In this document: positions 26,474 to 36,312 of the stretch, in pieces | Numbering within the stretch: the first letter of the stretch is position 1 | Layout of the letters: each line of letters begins with the position of its first letter | Notes under the pieces: model-generated | What the model was told of the DNA's origin: nothing | Seen by the model: only the letters and a program-made list of their open reading frames with translations | Databases searched by the model: none | Position numbers and translations under genes: made by a program | Assembly (NCBI GenBank): GCA_009760855.2 | Contig: WPIO01000006.1 | Coordinates: 9,035,001-9,099,000, forward strand | DNA length: 64,000 nt | Direction of reading: 5' to 3' | Origin: Cristatella mucedo | Lineage: Eukaryota > Bryozoa > Phylactolaemata > Cristatellidae

Positions 26474-26752
26474 TCAGTTGGCCGGTCTAGCCGAAGCGCC
26501 GCCGCGATGCCACTGCTTGGTCTGCTTGGGCGCTCGGGCGCTCTGCTTGCCGTCGGCCTTCTTCGTCGGTCGGCTGCGCCGCTCGGAGCCGCCTTTCTTG
26601 TAGCTGTTGCCCTTGCCGGCCTTCCTCCCTCCTCCGTTCTTGGGGCGTGCGGTCTTCGGAGCGGCGGCCGTCGTCCGGAGAGCGGCGGCAACCGCCGGGG
26701 CGGCAGCGGCGGCCGGCGTGATCTGCTGGGCTGCCGCCGCGTCGGCAGTCAT
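26474..26752 (-). CDS. Possible low-complexity basic protein segment
   Basis: An ATG-initiated frame of 92 residues. The first third is Ala/Pro-rich (MTADAAAAQQITP onward). The rest is basic and Gly/Lys/Arg-rich (RKAGKGNSYKKGGSERRSR, then PTKKADGKQSARAPKQTKQ). Such composition fits a disordered nucleic-acid-binding region, but no family is recognised. It lies in a stop-poor GC block with a competing frame on the same strand, and no convincing splice donor was found. It may be chance. Confidence 0.2.
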   Translation of the reverse strand: MTADAAAAQQITPAAAAAPAVAAALRTTAAAPKTARPKNGGGRKAGKGNSYKKGGSERRSRPTKKADGKQSARAPKQTKQWHRGGASARPAN

Positions 26753-27252
26753 CGGCTGTTCCTTGTTCGTTAGCTTGCCTGGAAAATGGCATCGCCGTAC
26801 AGCGCCCGGCTCAAACAAGACGGGCGCCGCCAAGCGAGCGGGCATGTGCGATTGGGAGAGAGGGGACCGAGCGACGGCGGCAGGCAGACTTCGAGCACCG
26901 GCGGAGGCTCGCCGCTGGACAAATACGGCGCGGCCGCAACGAGCCCACGACGACGAGACCGACGGTAACGAGCAACCGATATGACCCCGGGGCGGCCGCC
27001 AGCTGTTGACTCACCGCCCGGGCCTCGTTCTAGTCGCCGAGCTCGCTCGCTCTAGCGTGGGGGGGGGGGTTGGCATGGGGAGGGCTGATGAGGGGTCAGG
27101 TAGGCCAGCCGGCATCCGCGCCGTCGACTTACTCTCCCGACGCACTGGCGTGCTTCGGACTCGACGACACACGCTGGCAATCGGACGCACGCCGACACAC
27201 TGACATGCGGCGCTGGCGATCGCTTTCGCGAGCTCGAGTGGGACGCAGTCGC

Positions 27253-27353
27253 GAGCGTGCCTTCACGAGTGTGCCTTCGCGAGTGTGCCTTTGCGAGTGT
27301 GCCTTCGCGAGTGTGCCTTCGCGAGTGTGCCTTCGCGAGTGTGCCTTCGCGAG
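27253..27353 (+). repeat. 14 bp minisatellite, about 7 copies
   Basis: Unit GAGTGTGCCTTCGC repeated head to tail about seven times with few substitutions. Since 14 is not a multiple of three, the repeat yields a 14-residue peptide period (for example REGTLAKAHSRRHT) on the minus strand. That is a by-product and not evidence of a protein. Confidence 0.9.
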
Positions 27354-27751
27354 CGGGCACGCCGACAGATGAGAGCGGCTGCTGCAGGCCAACGATAGTG
27401 GCTGCGGGGCTCGCCGAATAGTCTCGCCTACTCGCTCTGGTGGTGGGAGCGGATAGATGGCACTGAGGCCGTCGCCCGAACCTCTCTTCACTCTCTCGCG
27501 TCGGGTGCCCGACCGATCGCGTTAGAACGAAAAGGTGGAGGGGGCGCGTTGGCTCAGGGCGGTGGCGCGCGATCGCGACTTTCGCGCCCAAGCTCTGCCC
27601 AGCAGATCGAATTCGCTCTGCCCAGCAGTGGACGCCTCTCCCTCTATCCGCGTCTCGCGGCGGCTGGAGATGCCCTCGAGCAGCTACACGCAGGCAGCGA
27701 GCGAGCATTCGCGCTACGAGGCGTCTGCCGTGACGACGCCATTGCGCTCAC

Positions 27752-28013
27752 CGCTCCTGCCGTCTCTGTCTGGCACCCTGCTGAGAGGACTATCGCACGC
27801 GCCGCCCGCAGCCGCCGCTGCCGCAGCAGGTCCAAGCGACAGCGACGCGAACGAAGGTAGCGCTGACTGCGCCGCAGGCCGCGCGCGCGGTCGTTCGTGC
27901 TGCGCGTACGACCTCGACCCACCTCTCGGTCCACCTCTCGCTCCGGACGCGCCCGTCTGCACGAGAACGAGCAGCAGCAGCAGCGAGCAGACGCACAGCA
28001 GAGAGGCTCTCAT
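27752..28013 (-). CDS. Probable first coding exon of a secreted or membrane protein
   Basis: The start codon sits in GCGCCGCCATGA, an almost ideal animal Kozak context. The protein opens with MRASLLCVC, a hydrophobic core LLLLLVLVQ, and small residues TGASG before ARGG, a textbook signal peptide with cleavage likely after ASG (residue about 24). The next 60 residues are Arg/Gly/Ala/Pro-rich, with no domain visible. A splice donor AGCG/GTGAGC falls at 27751-27750, giving an 87-codon exon plus one base; without splicing the frame stops at 27714. The following exon was not found. An overlapping plus-strand frame (27535-28053) is the main rival. The signal peptide and Kozak are seen; that it is expressed is inference. 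Confidence 0.45.
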
Positions 28014-28512
28014 GGCGGCGCTAGGTGTCGGACGCCGGACGAGCTACAAATGACTGATAAGTGCGGCCTGGCGGTGAGCGTTAAATGAAACGCCAGAGGT
28101 CGCTTCCTCCGAGCCGCCGCGGCCGCAGCCTGAACCGGATTGGCGCTGACCCGGGCGACCGTTTGACCTGCAGCCCGACGGGCGGCAGCAGCTGCGGCGG
28201 CGGAGACCGCTCTTTCCCCGCCCGGCAGGGCTAATGTCATTGGATACGCGATCCACGGGCTCCGAGAGTCGCGCGGGTGCTGCAGCTGGACCGAATTACC
28301 ACCGCCGCCACGGCGGCAATTGGTCGGTCTGGTACGTGCGCTAGGCGGCGGCCGAGCCGTCGCAGCCGCCGCCGAGCAGGAGCAGTGCTGACACCCGGTC
28401 GCTGCAGCCGGTTAGAGTGGCAAGGCGCTGCTGATGGAGGCAAGATAAATAAAATGCAACAGGCCTAGAAACGTCGCGAATGCCGGCGGTACTGGTAACG
28501 CATGACGGAGCT

Positions 28513-28579
<67 letters not shown>

Positions 28580-28667
28580 AGAAAGAGAGCGGGAGAGGAA
28601 GGGAGGGAGTTAGGGGGAGAGAGAGACAGACAGAGCAAGCGAGAGAGAGGGAGAGAGAGAGAGAGAG

Positions 28668-28722
<55 letters not shown>

Positions 28723-28786
28723 AAGAGAGCGGGAGAGGGAGGGAGGGAGTTAGGGGGAGAGAGAGACAGACAGAGCAAGCGAGAGA

Positions 28787-28823
<37 letters not shown>

Positions 28824-28830
28824 AGAAGAT
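28513..28830 (+). repeat. GA-rich block with a 140 bp tandem duplication
   Basis: Pure (GA)n at 28513-28570, then a unit beginning GGGGCAGAAAGAGAGCGGGA at about 28575 that recurs about 140 bp later at 28715 nearly unchanged. Each copy includes GGGAGTTAGGGGGAGAGAGA and GACAGACAGAGCAAGCGAGA. Long Arg-Glu frames across it are artefacts. Confidence 0.9.
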
Positions 28831-29509
28831 AAGGAGATGACGCGGGGCTTATATGGATATGTAGTCACTAAGACCCATTGCTTGCAGACGGTGATAGTGC
28901 ATTACATTCCAATTATATATTGATATGTTAACGCATCCCTTATTCACACGTTGGAACACGCGAAGCATCAAAATGAAGTATTGAAAGTGTTTTGATTCGT
29001 AATAGGTCACAATACACAGGACCGAATGCTCCGCCCAGGGACGTTATATAACCGTACTAAAAGGTTGCTGGCCAACTGTCACTCACACTATGAGGCAATA
29101 GCATGACAAGTTAATAGCGCAGTGTCCGCTGTACTTACTTGCTCTGGCTTAACCTGGTTAATAATCTCGAGACTGCGTATACCAAAAGTATTTTTACAAG
29201 ACTATGCACAAAATATCGGATGACTACATCAAGCAGAATCAAGGACTTCAATAGCTGAGACAGCTATTGCAGTGCCACATAGACCAGACCAATCTTTACG
29301 TTCAGGGTTAAGAGGTATGCTGAAGCGATACGAGCAACCGAGTTTATCGATGCTCCACGGTCGCGGCAGTTTCTATTCTTAAGCAGTCACTGAAATGACT
29401 CTTTACCAGACTTAATCGTGACGAAGACCAGCAAGTGGTGGGGCTGTTATCGGGAGCATTGAAGTAATACAGTTCTTTTGAGTCGCTTTTCACGAAATGC
29501 ACACACCTG
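28831..29509. other. Unassigned DNA
   Basis: Ordinary-composition spacer; no repeat family, gene or RNA recognised. Confidence 0.35.
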
Positions 29510-29832
29510 CATCCCTCTCCTTATTCTTCGGGCCCTTTCTTCTTTCATGCATCTTTCTCTTTCTCCCTCTCTCTATCTCTCCTTCTAACTTTATCTCGCT
29601 CTCTCCCTCCCACTTTCTACAGCGTTCATCTTTCTCTATTTCTTCCGCGCCCTTTCTCCCTTCCTCCCTTTCTCCCTACCTCTACTTAATTCTCAATCTT
29701 TCTGTCTCTCCATCTACCTCTCTCCTCTCCCATTGCCATCTTTCACTCTCCCTTCAAATCTCTGTCTCCCTCTCCGTCTCCCTCTCTGCCTCCACCACCT
29801 TCTCCGCCTTCCTTTCCGTCACCCTCTAAGTT
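29510..29832 (+). repeat. Degenerate CT-rich stretch
   Basis: Polypyrimidine-rich, interrupted sequence leading into the hexanucleotide array. The 110-codon frame across it is Ser/Leu/Phe-rich only because of base composition. Confidence 0.8.
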
Positions 29833-30250
29833 TCCATCTCCGTCTCCGTCTCCGTCTCCGTCTCGTCTCCGTCTCCGTCTCCGTCTCCGTCTCCGTCTCC
29901 GTCTCCGTCTCCGTCTCCGTCTCCGTCTCCGTCTCCGTCTCCGTCTCCGTCTCCGTCTCCGTCTCCGTCTCCGTCTCCGTCTCCGTCTCCGTCTCCGTCT
30001 CCGTCTCCGTCTCCGTCTCCGTCTCCGTCTCCGTCTCCGTCTGCCTCTCCGTCTGCCTCTGCCTCCGTCTCCGTCTCCGTCTCCGTCTCCGTCTCCGTCT
30101 CCGTCTCCGTCTCCGTCTCCGTCTCCGTCTCCGTCTCCGTCTCCGTCTCCGTCTCCGTCTCCCTCTCCGTCTCCCTCTCCGTCTCCCTCTCCGTCTCCCT
30201 CTCCGTCTCCCTCTCCGTCTCCCTCTCCGTCTCCCTCTCCGTCTCTCTCT
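29833..30250 (+). repeat. (CCGTCT)n hexanucleotide array
   Basis: About 65 copies of a 6 bp unit. It is interrupted at about 29862 by a shortened unit and at 30041-30070 by CTGCCT variants. From about 30161 to 30243 it switches to a 12 bp period (CCCTCTCCGTCT, about 7 copies). With a 6 bp unit every frame is open: Val-Ser and Arg-Leu dipeptides on the plus strand, and Asp-Gly, Glu-Thr and Arg repeats on the minus strand. These frames are repeat artefacts unless transcription is shown. Confidence 0.95.
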
Positions 30251-30309
30251 CTCTCCGTCTCCCTCTATGTCTCCATCTCCCCCTCCGTTCATTAGGCTCT
30301 CCCTCTTCC

Positions 30310-30885
30310 ACTTTCTCCCCTCTAGCCGCCTCATTAACCACGAGACCTCATCTATGTTTAGTCAGAATCAGAATGTTCTAATAAAAGCAATACTGTCTTT
30401 TGTGTAGTACTGCAAGAGAACCTAATTTCAATTCAGGCACTGGTGCTTACCGAGGCTGTCGTGCTGCCTTGCGATTACTACTGAGATGCTGTTTCCTCGT
30501 AGTCAGCTTGCCGAGTTGCTATGAGTCGGTCAGCGAGGCGGCCGTGAGAGCAGCCAGGAGGAATTATTCAATTGAGGTTAACCTTTACCCGTGCTCTTTC
30601 TCAGCTTGCTGAGCGTGCGCGCCAGTAGAAAAGGAGCTACTTTTACAGACGTGGTTCAGCCCTCTTGCAGTAACGCGCTTTGGCCGCTAGCACAGCCCTC
30701 GTAAAGGTGCAAGTCCTTGCTGGCACGGCACAAATGCCAGCGACGCTGCGGCCTCAATATATACATCTGTATGTCGGGCGTAATAAAACATGGCATCAAT
30801 TTAGAGCTCCCGTACCTTCAGATAGCTAGTCCATATACATTGCATAAAGCAGCCTATCTAACAGCCACAGAGGTTTACCGTAGTC
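30310..30885. other. Unassigned DNA
   Basis: Nothing recognised besides short frames. Confidence 0.35.
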
Positions 30886-31105
30886 CAGCACCAGCTGGCG
30901 CACTAGGTAAGGCGGTTGCTTTTCACGCCCTCGGTCCCGATGCCGTGGGTTCGAATCCTGCGGTGGGCGATTCTTTATCGCCACTGCAAGCGGCGGTGAT
31001 AGCCGTAAAGGCTCTTCTGTCGCTATATAAAAAGAGGCTGTTTAATCAGCTGGAATTTACTTATTTATTTCTTAATACTAGTTTGTTCATTTGTTTGTTA
31101 GTAAC
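30886..31105 (+). mobile_element. tRNA-derived SINE, well preserved
   Basis: The clearest family copy: GCGCACTAGGTAAGGCGGTT (A-box region), GTGGGTTCGAATCCTGCGG (B box), GTGGGCGATTCTTTATCGCC, ACTGCAAGCGGCGGTGATAG and AAAAGAGGCTGTTTAATCAG, then a TTTATTTATTTC tail. The head is tRNA-like in sequence order, but the central body cannot fold as a tRNA, so it is a SINE rather than a tRNA gene. Confidence 0.9.
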
Positions 31106-31737
31106 TCCTTTATAGACAGATGTAAAGCGAAAGTTATGTCCGCTGTGATATTTATAGTATTACCAGAACGGTATGGCAATGATGGGTCTCATGTCACGTG
31201 TAAAGAGGGGTGATAATTTGCTGATTTGCTAATTCGCAAACGTAGCGGTAAAGTGTACTCTCGCAGTCGACATCGAACGCACCTTGCTCCACGTGCCTTT
31301 AGTAAATGAAAGACTTGCAGAGATAAAATCTGGTAGTGATTCTTCGAGGATGTTTACTAAACAGCTAATATAAATTTAAATACGGTTAGCACTTTTTTCT
31401 TACATCCTTACACGCAACTCAATGCTGATTCGCTTCGCGGTGCTGACGAATAAAGTAAAAAAATTACATATATTTTTGTTTAATAAGAAAAGTATTAAAT
31501 ATAATTTAAAATAGTTTCATTTTTCCTCCTATCCTTTTCTAAGAACTCTAAGCTTGGCAGTCAGCGGGGCTGGCTCACCAGTTAGGTCAGCAGACGCACA
31601 CAGGCCCGATTCTAAAGCTAAGCTTGAGTGTTCCGTGATTGTTTACGGGTACAGGGAAATGTCCATATACAACCTGGAGTTTGTGACCGCCATTTTGGAC
31701 CGACAAGTTTTCACAGCAAGGAGCCACTTAATGACCA
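31106..31737. other. Unassigned AT-richer DNA
   Basis: AT-rich, especially 31450-31530. No gene or family recognised. Confidence 0.35.
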
Positions 31738-31912
31738 GATGTCTTACCCCATGGTTAAGGTGTTCGCTCTTTAAGTGCCAGGTCATGGGTTCGAGTCGAG
31801 CAGTGGGCAATTCTGTGTCGCCCACTGCAAGCGGTGTGATGGCCGTTAAGGCTCCCTTTCTTCTTGTTCTAAAAAATGAGGCTGTTGGATCAGCTAGCTT
31901 TTAATAAAAGGG
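31738..31912 (+). mobile_element. tRNA-derived SINE
   Basis: GGTTAAGGTGTTCGCTCTTT, then B box GGTTCGAGTCG, CAGTGGGCAATTCTGTGTCG, CCACTGCAAGCGGTGTGATG and AATGAGGCTGTTGGATCAGC in family order. It ends in a short A-rich tail near 31910. More diverged than 30886-31105. Confidence 0.85.
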
Positions 31913-32490
31913 GGACCTTTCCCAGATAACAAAGAGAAAAAGGAAGTGAGTGCCACACTCATGAAACTCAATGGTAACGTCGCGTACGAAGAAAAACTGA
32001 CGAGATGGGAAAAGACCGAAGCCTGGTAGCTTTTTGCTCTAAAAGCAAATCAAATACCTCACTTATGACAAGTTCAAAAGCAGAAAGAGACCAACCTCCC
32101 AGATGATAGTGTATAGTCCTTGCAGGCCACTAGGGCCAGGTTCACAGCTAAACTGAGCTTCCCACTAGGTCAGTGAATACTCAGGCCGCCCGCACTGTAA
32201 CGCAGCATTGCATTGTCGAGTAATTATTGACACGTATACGCTAGTATAGTATAAAGAATCGCTAACGACGCTGAGAGCATTGCTAAACTGCTATGGCCGC
32301 ACGTCTAGAGGCAACTCGGCTGCCTATTATATGATTTTGCCTGTTGTACTGCACAGCCATAGAACCACGAAGAACATCTTGGCAGTCCTAAATTGGCCGG
32401 TATAGCATGCCGAAATTTCACTATCGGCGGCGGCAGCCTCCCGGCCACCATTGCTACGCCAACGGCATTGCCAGTTCGTGCGTAGTTTAG
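31913..32490. other. Unassigned DNA
   Basis: No repeat family or gene recognised. Confidence 0.35.
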
Positions 32491-32492
32491 TA

Positions 32493-33115
32493 TCTGTATC
32501 TCCGTCTGTAACTCCACAAAGTCATAAAGACCATGTGTGTGTTACGCAGGAGAGTTTTGCATAGCTCACTCACGGCCTGAGCGGCTTTCGGTACGCGTTC
32601 GGTAGCCAACGGACTTCGTCTCACGCAACAAAGAGAAAGTGGGAAGCGTAGCAGAGTCAGGAGACCAGTTGAGGTAGTGAGTAGCATAGAAGTAGCAGTT
32701 CAGGACCGCTGAAAAATATGTGCCATAGTCGGCAGCAGGAGAGTAGTTGTCGTTGCGTAAGAATTGTGGAAGCGAGTTCAACAGTCTAGGACCTGCAGAG
32801 CTAAAGCTTCTGTCGCCAATGGTCTTTAAGCTGAGGAATGGAACAGCTAATGTATTGTCCACACAGGACCGGAGGACGCGAACAGGCTGAAACTAGTGCA
32901 GCAGTTCAGCTAGGTGCGAAGGAGCCAAGCCGTGGTGGGCCTTGTGGGTCAGCTTAAGAACTTTGCTCTGTATCCGTTGCTCAACCGGCTTCCATCCTAG
33001 CTCTTTTAGCAAAGGAGACACGTGCTCAAACCTCTGGGACTTGAAGACTAGCCTTGCAGCCATTTTCATAGTCAGCTGCAGTGGCTAATAGCTTTCTTTG
33101 GTTTAGCCAGAGAAA
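32493..33115 (-). mobile_element. LINE family A 3' fragment
   Basis: Terminus complement TATCTGTATCTCCGTCTGTA at about 32490. The minus frame at 32566-32862 carries DNTLAVPFLSLKTIGDRSFS and SAGPRLLNSLPQFLRNDNY. Further upstream (to about 33110) the segments CAACCGGCTTCCATCCTAGC and TCAAACCTCTGGGACTTGAA match 60870-60960. No tail repeats are clear. Confidence 0.88.
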
Positions 33116-33225
33116 TAGTTGATGAGCCCCTTTTCGCTGCAGAGTGACAGTCAGCAACCCTCCGCGATGCCGAGCCCTAGCTGCCACAAGCCGGATTTCG
33201 GTGTTTGGTCTTTACTTCAATGACC

Positions 33226-34314
33226 AGTAATAGTAATGATAATGGTACTTTTGTACGGTGCCCTCGGAGAACTGAATCTCTTTCTAGGTCCTTTAAAAAT
33301 GTAATAAAGGAATTAATACAAAGTGAATAGTGGTAGCATTTGCAATGCCATCAAGCATGGTTACACATTGTTAGATGTGGCATGCCCGGGGTCAAGACCT
33401 AGACCTGGTTAGTAGAGCAGGCACAGTGTCAGCAGGCAGAAGCACACACAGAACGAAATGCAATGACCCTTTAAATTCTGTTGTAAAAATATGTGTTCTA
33501 AGCTTTTTTAATAATGTCGTTGCGTCAGGGGAATTCGTAGTGTCAGTCGGGAGTGAGTTCCACGCTTTGGGAGCATACACACTAAAGGCACGCTCTCTAA
33601 AAGACGCAGAGTTCGCACGAGAAATGGCTTACACGATTTTGAGTCGGAACAGAAGTTGTTAGATGCTTGACCTTGTGAAGGAGTAATTCTGATGAGCAGA
33701 CTAGAGCGAGAGCATGGAGTGAGCTTTAAGTAAGACACAGAACCTTGGATTCGATACGCTGCTCGATTTCGAGTATTACAGGGCGGCATGAAGTGGTGTG
33801 ACGTGGCAACTGCGATGCTCGCGACGGACAAGCGTAGCTGTAAAGGTTTGCACCAACTGCAAGCGCCTTATTCCACACACTGGTAGACCAGCAAGCAGTG
33901 AGTTACAGAAATCGACACGGGATGTCACAAATGCATGGACCACTTTTGATATGGTATCCCGGTCTAAGCAAGCCCGACTTAAAGCAAGGTTATGTAGCTG
34001 AAAGATTGCAGACTTGACTGTGGAGCTGATGTGGTTGTTGAGTGAAAGGTTACTTAGGATCAGTACACCTAGATTTCGTGCATATGCTTCAGGATTTGTA
34101 CTGGCGGATACGATTTCGAGTGATAACCTTTCCAGTTTCCGAGTTATGTTTGGTTTTTCCATACTTAGTCATATCTTTTATAATTTGATAAAGATTGCTG
34201 CCATCCATGTGTGCGGATGTGCTGGAGGACTGGGATTGATCGAAGCAACACTGCAACTGAGTGTCATCTGGATAGAAATAAAAGCTTATATTGAGCTTTG
34301 AGATCGCATTGGCA

Positions 34315-34387
<73 letters not shown>

Positions 34388-34466
34388 AAACTGTGACAAG
34401 AAGTGGCTCGAGCGCACGGCCCTGAGGTAGCCAGTAATTCGGCGGTTCTTCAGATATACTTTTCAA
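33226..34466 (-). mobile_element. LINE family B, long copy including reverse-transcriptase palm
   Basis: The tail (AATAGTAATGATAATGG on the plus strand) and the family stem-loop lie at 33226-33300. The C-terminal segments are at 33392-33580, and the MEKPNITRKLERLSLEIVSA segment at 33776-34162. Upstream on the minus strand, 34089-34466 holds PQGRALEPLLVTVYTL and YFYPDDTQLQ, eroded forms of the PQGxxLGPLLF and F/YADD motifs of LINE reverse transcriptases. The catalytic YADD is altered to YPDD and frames are broken, so it is inactive. A (GA)n tract has grown between the two motifs. Confidence 0.85.
34317..34384 (+). repeat. (GA)n microsatellite inside LINE family B
   Basis: Pure GA for about 68 bp. 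On the minus strand it lies between the IYTL and ISKxNISF codons of the LINE, replacing the usual short linker. Confidence 0.95.
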
Positions 34467-34469
34467 TTT

Positions 34470-36057
34470 ACAGTGAGAAACTCAAACGGCTTGACGTTTT
34501 TTGTGACTCGGTTAGTCCGCAGCTAAATTACCTGAATCGCGCCGATTGCACGTGCAATAATTGGCAACTTCTCGGCGCCTGTTCAGACAGGCCTAATAGA
34601 CTACTTGAGCGAAAAGGATACCAAAGTAGCCGCTAGGCCGCTAAAGCCTGCTGAATATTGCATTAAAGTATTCGCGCACAGATATTGGCCAGAAGTACGA
34701 CTGGCCACCACAAAGTTCATATCCACATGGCCTCTGTGGTGCTGCTTACATGGCTTTTATGGTGTTACCAAACAATCGATATGGCCCTTGCAGGCACTTC
34801 GCAAGGGGGCGAGCCGAACAGTGACCGGAGGGGGAGGGGTTGGGGGCTCGGGCCCTTCATTCGGACTTATCCGGAAGAGGCGTGCTGAAAGTCTCCCTCC
34901 GAGCGAAATCGTTCAGCCCTCCAGAGATCTGCCGCCGCCGCCACCACGGTTAAGATTTGGCCGCCGCATCGGCCTAATCCTCGACGGGCCATCGGGCGGG
35001 AAGTAGTGCCGGACGCAGTTGTCAGGACGAGGCTGCGAGTAAGGAAACCAGTAATTCGGGTTAGGCAAACACTAGCAGCCTCACTCGGCTAAAGTCGCCA
35101 GGAGCACGAGTTACGAAACAGGGGCCAGAGCTCATGGCTGGCTGGCTGGGGGTGTGGCTGGCTCCTCTTGTCCTCCTCGCCGTCCGTCCGTTGCCCGCCG
35201 CCACGCTCATTTGGTTCGCCCGACAAGCATGGCGCATCCTTCATCCTGAGCTCTCTGGTGGGTGCTTCTCGCCCAGCAAACTTGCTTGGCGCTTAAGATG
35301 GCGCGGCCCGGGCGGAAAAGAGTTAATCGCTGGCGAGACTGTAGTCGAGCTAGCTTCGAGCAATGTCTCGCGAAAAAAAAAACTGCAGGCTATCCAGAAT
35401 GCCTCCCCCCCCCGCCCCCTCCTACCGCCGAGGATGAGTCGGAGCGAGATCGCAATGCTTGTCCGGAGCAAGGGCGGCCGCCCACTATCTGATGGAGAAG
35501 AGGAAAACAGAGACGGCTGGCGGCCAACTGCCACACTTGCCGCCACTTTCGGCACCATCCCTGAGCGGCAGGCTCGAACGGAAAATGGTACTCCGGCTGC
35601 TTCAGCCACGGAAGCGGTCGCACGAGCGCCTGAGAACCACACAAGCTTGTCCCGAAGAGCAGCTGTTTATTGAGCCATAAAGCGGCGTCGCCTGGCGTGT
35701 GAAGCGAGTGGCATCTATGACGTTGTCGTTTGCTCCGAAAGCGCTTCTACACATGAACAAACTGTACGTGCCTGCAAAGTTTGCAGTCTCCTTCAAGTTC
35801 TCTGAAGATCAGAATGCATAGGAGCAGATTGACTGGCGAGTTCAGAGTCGAAGATGCTTGAGCGTTGCGGTTTCCTAAAGGCAAGACCTAAGGAAAATCA
35901 AATAAGCTTACATCACTAGGTAAAATGACGTCGCACATGCATTCTTTTAATTGCCCTTGCGCGCTTAGCCGACTTAACGACCCTGCATTAGGAGTCCCGG
36001 TATCCCTCGCTCAATAAGCAGTGCTCGATTAACCTCGAATCCGCCACTCTGGTTTGG
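34470..36057. other. GC-rich block and flanks, no assigned gene
   Basis: CpG-rich mainly at 34790-35680. The plus-strand frame 35134-35673 begins with ATG and a hydrophobic stretch (WLGVWLAPLVLLAV), with a possible splice donor CTG/GTGGGT at about 35260. The start context is poor, and minus-strand frames of similar length overlap it. A short-signal exon is possible but not supported well enough to call. Confidence 0.35.
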
Positions 36058-36170
36058 CCGCCAAGGGGTAAGGTGGTCACTTTTCCTTACCAATATTGGC
36101 TCGAGCCCTGCTGTATATTTAAAGCACTTGGGTAGAGATTGTTTAACTGTGGCGCTATACTAATGAGTTT
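36058..36170 (+). mobile_element. Possible eroded tRNA-derived SINE
   Basis: AGGGGTAAGGTGGTCACTTT and GGCTCGAGCCCTGCT resemble the head and B box of the SINE family. The downstream body is not convincingly preserved. Could be chance similarity. Confidence 0.35.
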
Positions 36171-36212
36171 ATAATCTTTTTTGTTCGAAACACCCAAGCG
36201 CCTCTGCGATAG

Positions 36213-36312
36213 TCTGGTCTGCGCTGGTCTAGTCCGGTTTATTCGGGTAAGGTCTAGTCGGGTCTGGTCGGTTCTAATTTGGTCCAGCCGGTCTGGTCTA
36301 TTCTAGCCAGCT
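36213..36312 (+). repeat. Degenerate GGTCTAGTC-type short tandem repeat
   Basis: About ten imperfect copies of a 9-11 bp unit (GGTCTAGTC, GGTCTGGTC, GGTCCAGCC variants) over 100 bp. No coding role seen. Confidence 0.7.

Larger units (their letters stand above)
25540..28450. other. GC/CpG-rich block, likely genic
   Basis: A 2.9 kb CpG-rich block with several G or C runs (for example 27058-27068). It contains the 14 bp minisatellite at 27253-27353, the signal-peptide exon candidate at 27752-28013 and the Lys/Ala-rich frame at 26474-26752. The concentration of such candidates makes this the best guess for a promoter/first-exon region in the left half of the window. Confidence 0.45.

Noticed and set aside
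27253-27353. CRISPR-like array
   Set aside because: Units are 14 bp and contiguous with no unique spacers, in an animal genome: a minisatellite.
27535-28053. 172-codon plus-strand frame opposite the signal-peptide exon
   Set aside because: Ser/Pro/Ala-rich and protein-like at first sight, but with no signal peptide, domain or strong start context; the minus-strand reading has better evidence. Not fully excluded.
29819-30341. Long dipeptide-repeat frames (Thr-Glu, Asp-Gly, Val-Ser, poly-Arg)
   Set aside because: Automatic consequence of a 6 bp repeat with no stop codon in any frame.
30940-30965. tRNA gene suggested by GGTTCGAATCC B boxes
   Set aside because: The B box is real, but sequence around it does not close an acceptor stem or anticodon arm and recurs with a long common body, which is the pattern of a SINE.
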